Source of the DNA: an uncultured Muribaculaceae bacterium
Lineage (GTDB): Bacteria; Bacteroidota; Bacteroidia; Bacteroidales; Muribaculaceae
Direction of reading: 5' to 3'
Assembly: GCA_910578805.1 (NCBI GenBank)
Contig: CAJTRS010000001.1
Span: 1 to 25,496 of the forward strand
Length of the DNA stretch: 25,496 nucleotides
Below, piece after piece: positions 23,761 to 25,496 of the stretch. Numbering within the stretch: position 1 is the first letter of the stretch; each line of letters begins with the position of its first letter. The notes below the pieces were generated by a model. That model saw nothing but the letters and a program-made list of their open reading frames with translations, did not search any database and had not been told where the DNA came from. The translations under genes were made by a program, and so were the position numbers.

Positions 23761-24963
23761 ATGAGATACATAGTGATACCACTGTTTGCTTTGGCTGCTT
23801 CTCTCTGTGTTACAGCCGCCACATTTCCCATGACAAAGATTCCGGCAGCATTAGAAAACACTGAAAGATACGATGCTAATGCACGGCTCACGGTTTCAAT
23901 GCCCCAGCTTGACGAAGATGTAGTGTATCGACTCACACTGCACTCTCGCTCCGTCACAATAGGCGACACACTCTCACCCTGCGATTATCTCATCGACTGG
24001 CTTATCGAAAATCACGATGGAGCCGCCGGTTTTTCAGCATATTACAACGGCAACCATTACCGCTACAGCGGCGAACGCCTGCAAGAATACCATGCGGCCG
24101 ACGATCCCACACCATTTATCTCCGAGGGGAAACGCAAAAGTGTACAGGAAACCGCACAGTTCATCAACCTGCTCCCACGGTTCATGTCAGAAGAACTAAA
24201 TGACATATTACGTAATCCGGACTACACCGTGGCATTACACCCTGACACACTCATTGACGGCCGACGGCTCACCGTACTTGACGCCACCCTTACCATAGGC
24301 GGCAGTGTGGCCAAAGAGGTGGAATATGCATTCACCCCCGACACTTTAATGCCTGTTAGAATAAGAATGGAAAACAATCCCGGAAGCATAAGCGAACAGT
24401 CAATAGCCATCGATTATTGTATCCCTGATGAATCGCAATCCGATATAACCGCACTCAACGTGATCACAGAGGAAAATTTGATGAATCGCTATCCTGATAT
24501 ATTCGAAAAATTCCGTCAGAGCAATTTCCGCATAGAGAATCTGCCGGGCAACAGACTGCCGGGATTCGCATTGCCCACAACCACCGGCGAACGCTACAGC
24601 CGACGCACAGCCGACGGATTCCACGCTCCCACTCTCATAGTTATTCTCGACGCCGAAACGGCATTTACCCCGCAACTGATAGCCTCACTCCGCAGCGCCA
24701 TCGACCGTCTGCCATATGAAGCCGATATAATATGGGCTTTCACAGGCAATCACACCGATACCATAGAGCAAGCCGCAGGACGGATTCGCATGGGTGAACA
24801 TATGCTCATGGGCGCAGGCCCGCTCGCCCGTAACTGCGGTGTCACGGTGCCACCGGCAGTAATCATAGCCGACAAGGACGGCATGGTGACAGATGTGTTG
24901 ATCGGTTACAACAAAGATATGGATTCCGATGTTATACAGAAAATGGCTTTACTGAAACCATAA
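23761..24963 (+). CDS. Exported thioredoxin-like protein lacking CXXC
   Basis: A 400-residue protein with a signal peptide (1 to about 20, hydrophobic, ending CVTAA); the Cys at 16 lacks a proper lipobox. Residues about 25-225 form a beta-rich N-terminal region, possibly a LolA/outer-membrane lipoprotein-sorting-like fold. Features there are RYDANARLTVSMPQL, AGFSAYYNGNHYRYSG and a later AKEVEYAFTPDTLMPVRI. Residues about 261-400 look like a thioredoxin/AhpC-TSA fold: LPGNRLPGFALPTTTGERYS, LIVILDAETAFTP, and a cis-proline-like VPPAVIIADKDGMV. Where the redox CXXC should be, the chain reads D297-A-E-T, so it cannot act as a disulfide reductase. Domain calls are pattern-based. It lies 51 nt before tpx; function unknown. 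Confidence 0.65.
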   Translation: MRYIVIPLFALAASLCVTAATFPMTKIPAALENTERYDANARLTVSMPQLDEDVVYRLTLHSRSVTIGDTLSPCDYLIDWLIENHDGAAGFSAYYNGNHYRYSGERLQEYHAADDPTPFISEGKRKSVQETAQFINLLPRFMSEELNDILRNPDYTVALHPDTLIDGRRLTVLDATLTIGGSVAKEVEYAFTPDTLMPVRIRMENNPGSISEQSIAIDYCIPDESQSDITALNVITEENLMNRYPDIFEKFRQSNFRIENLPGNRLPGFALPTTTGERYSRRTADGFHAPTLIVILDAETAFTPQLIASLRSAIDRLPYEADIIWAFTGNHTDTIEQAAGRIRMGEHMLMGAGPLARNCGVTVPPAVIIADKDGMVTDVLIGYNKDMDSDVIQKMALLKP

Positions 24964-25014
24964 TCCCCACAAAATCTATTTTTTATATTTATCAACCATA
25001 ACAAGACTATAACT

Positions 25015-25496
25015 ATGGAAACCGTTTATTTCAAAGGAGAACCATGCCACATCTATGGAGCAATGCCCCAAGTGGGCGAGGAAGCCCCGTGTTTTCACCT
25101 CACAGGAGCCGACCTGAGCCGAGTGCAATGCACTGACTTCAAAGACCGGCGTGTGGTACTCAACATATTCCCGAGTCTTGACACCGAAGTATGTGCCCGC
25201 AGCGTGCGCCGGTTCAACGAAGAAGCCTCCGCTCTCGACAACACCGCTGTAATCTGTGTTTCGATGGACCTCCCGTTTGCCATGTCGAGGTTCTGCACCA
25301 TTGAAGGCATAAAAAACGTGATTTTCGCATCGGCTTTCCGCTCGCCGCTTTTCGGAGAGAAATATGGAGTGCAACTTTGCGACGGCCCTCTTGCCGGACT
25401 GCTTACCCGCGCCGTTGTGATCATTGACGGGGAGCGGAAAATAATCTATCGGGAATTGGTCGATGAGATAACCAATGAACCTGACTACGATGCGGC
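25015..25496 (+). CDS. tpx: Thiol peroxidase Tpx (3' partial)
   Basis: Tpx is an atypical two-cysteine peroxiredoxin that reduces hydrogen peroxide and alkyl peroxides with electrons from thioredoxin. The gene runs off the window, with about 160 residues visible of an expected 165-170. The peroxidatic motif PSLDTEVCARSVRRFNEE places catalytic Thr57 and Cys60. The resolving cysteine is Cys94 in MDLPFAMSRFC, matching Cys61 and Cys95 of E. coli Tpx. The later SPLFGEKYGVQL and GLLTRAVVIID are also typical. Start ATG 25015 gives the standard METVYFKGEP. No clear promoter is seen in the 51-nt gap, so it may be transcribed with the thioredoxin-like gene upstream. Confidence 0.95.
   Translation, partial: METVYFKGEPCHIYGAMPQVGEEAPCFHLTGADLSRVQCTDFKDRRVVLNIFPSLDTEVCARSVRRFNEEASALDNTAVICVSMDLPFAMSRFCTIEGIKNVIFASAFRSPLFGEKYGVQLCDGPLAGLLTRAVVIIDGERKIIYRELVDEITNEPDYDA

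Overview
The window looks like core chromosome from a Bacteroidales bacterium, probably a gut Muribaculaceae-type genome. This placement is inference, based on several things. Promoters match the Bacteroidetes -33/-7 form (TTTG, 19-20 nt, TAnnTTTG). There are no Shine-Dalgarno sites. ATA is used freely for isoleucine. Families such as DUF4286, CBM9-like proteins and OmpA with a GYASPEG motif are present, and the order is purH then mreBCD-mrdA-rodA. I see no prophage, insertion sequence, CRISPR array, toxin-antitoxin pair or defence island.

Layout. 1-1681: chaperone genes grpE (5' end cut off) and dnaJ. 1736-3117: a long hairpin, then a DcaP-like porin. 3197-3971: on the minus strand, a CAU-anticodon tRNA and a long-chain flavodoxin, separated from the porin by a bidirectional terminator. 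4175-11609: purH, then the rod-shape/elongasome cluster mreB, mreC, mreD, mrdA (PBP2) and rodA, with overlapping genes at its end. 11621-13002: a LysE-type exporter translationally coupled to a CBM9-like protein. 13072-13260: tRNA-Glu with promoter and terminator. 13298-15452: glycosyltransferase, GYF/CD225 membrane protein, DUF4286 protein and ruvC. 15460-16714: ROK-family kinase with its own promoter and a palindromic terminator. 16744-18383: minus-strand operon of a tRNA-modifying methyltransferase and a CPBP protease-like membrane protein. 18429-22068: panC, panD, ffh and folD. 22162-22349: tRNA-His unit. 22365-23688: palindrome, OmpA-family protein and terminator. 23761-25496: an exported thioredoxin-like protein without CXXC, then thiol peroxidase tpx (3' end cut off).

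Most genes belong to well-known housekeeping systems: protein folding and targeting, cell elongation, purine, folate and pantothenate synthesis, recombination, and peroxide defence. The less understood parts are the exporter/CBM9 pair, the GYF-CD225/DUF4286 pair beside ruvC, the ROK protein without the usual zinc motif, the altered zinc-site spacing in DnaJ, the cysteine-less thioredoxin-like protein beside tpx, and two promoters placed so close to start codons that the messages may be nearly leaderless. No stretch longer than 300 bases lacks a gene. I did not find a clearly new biological system; the findings are specific oddities in otherwise ordinary core genome.
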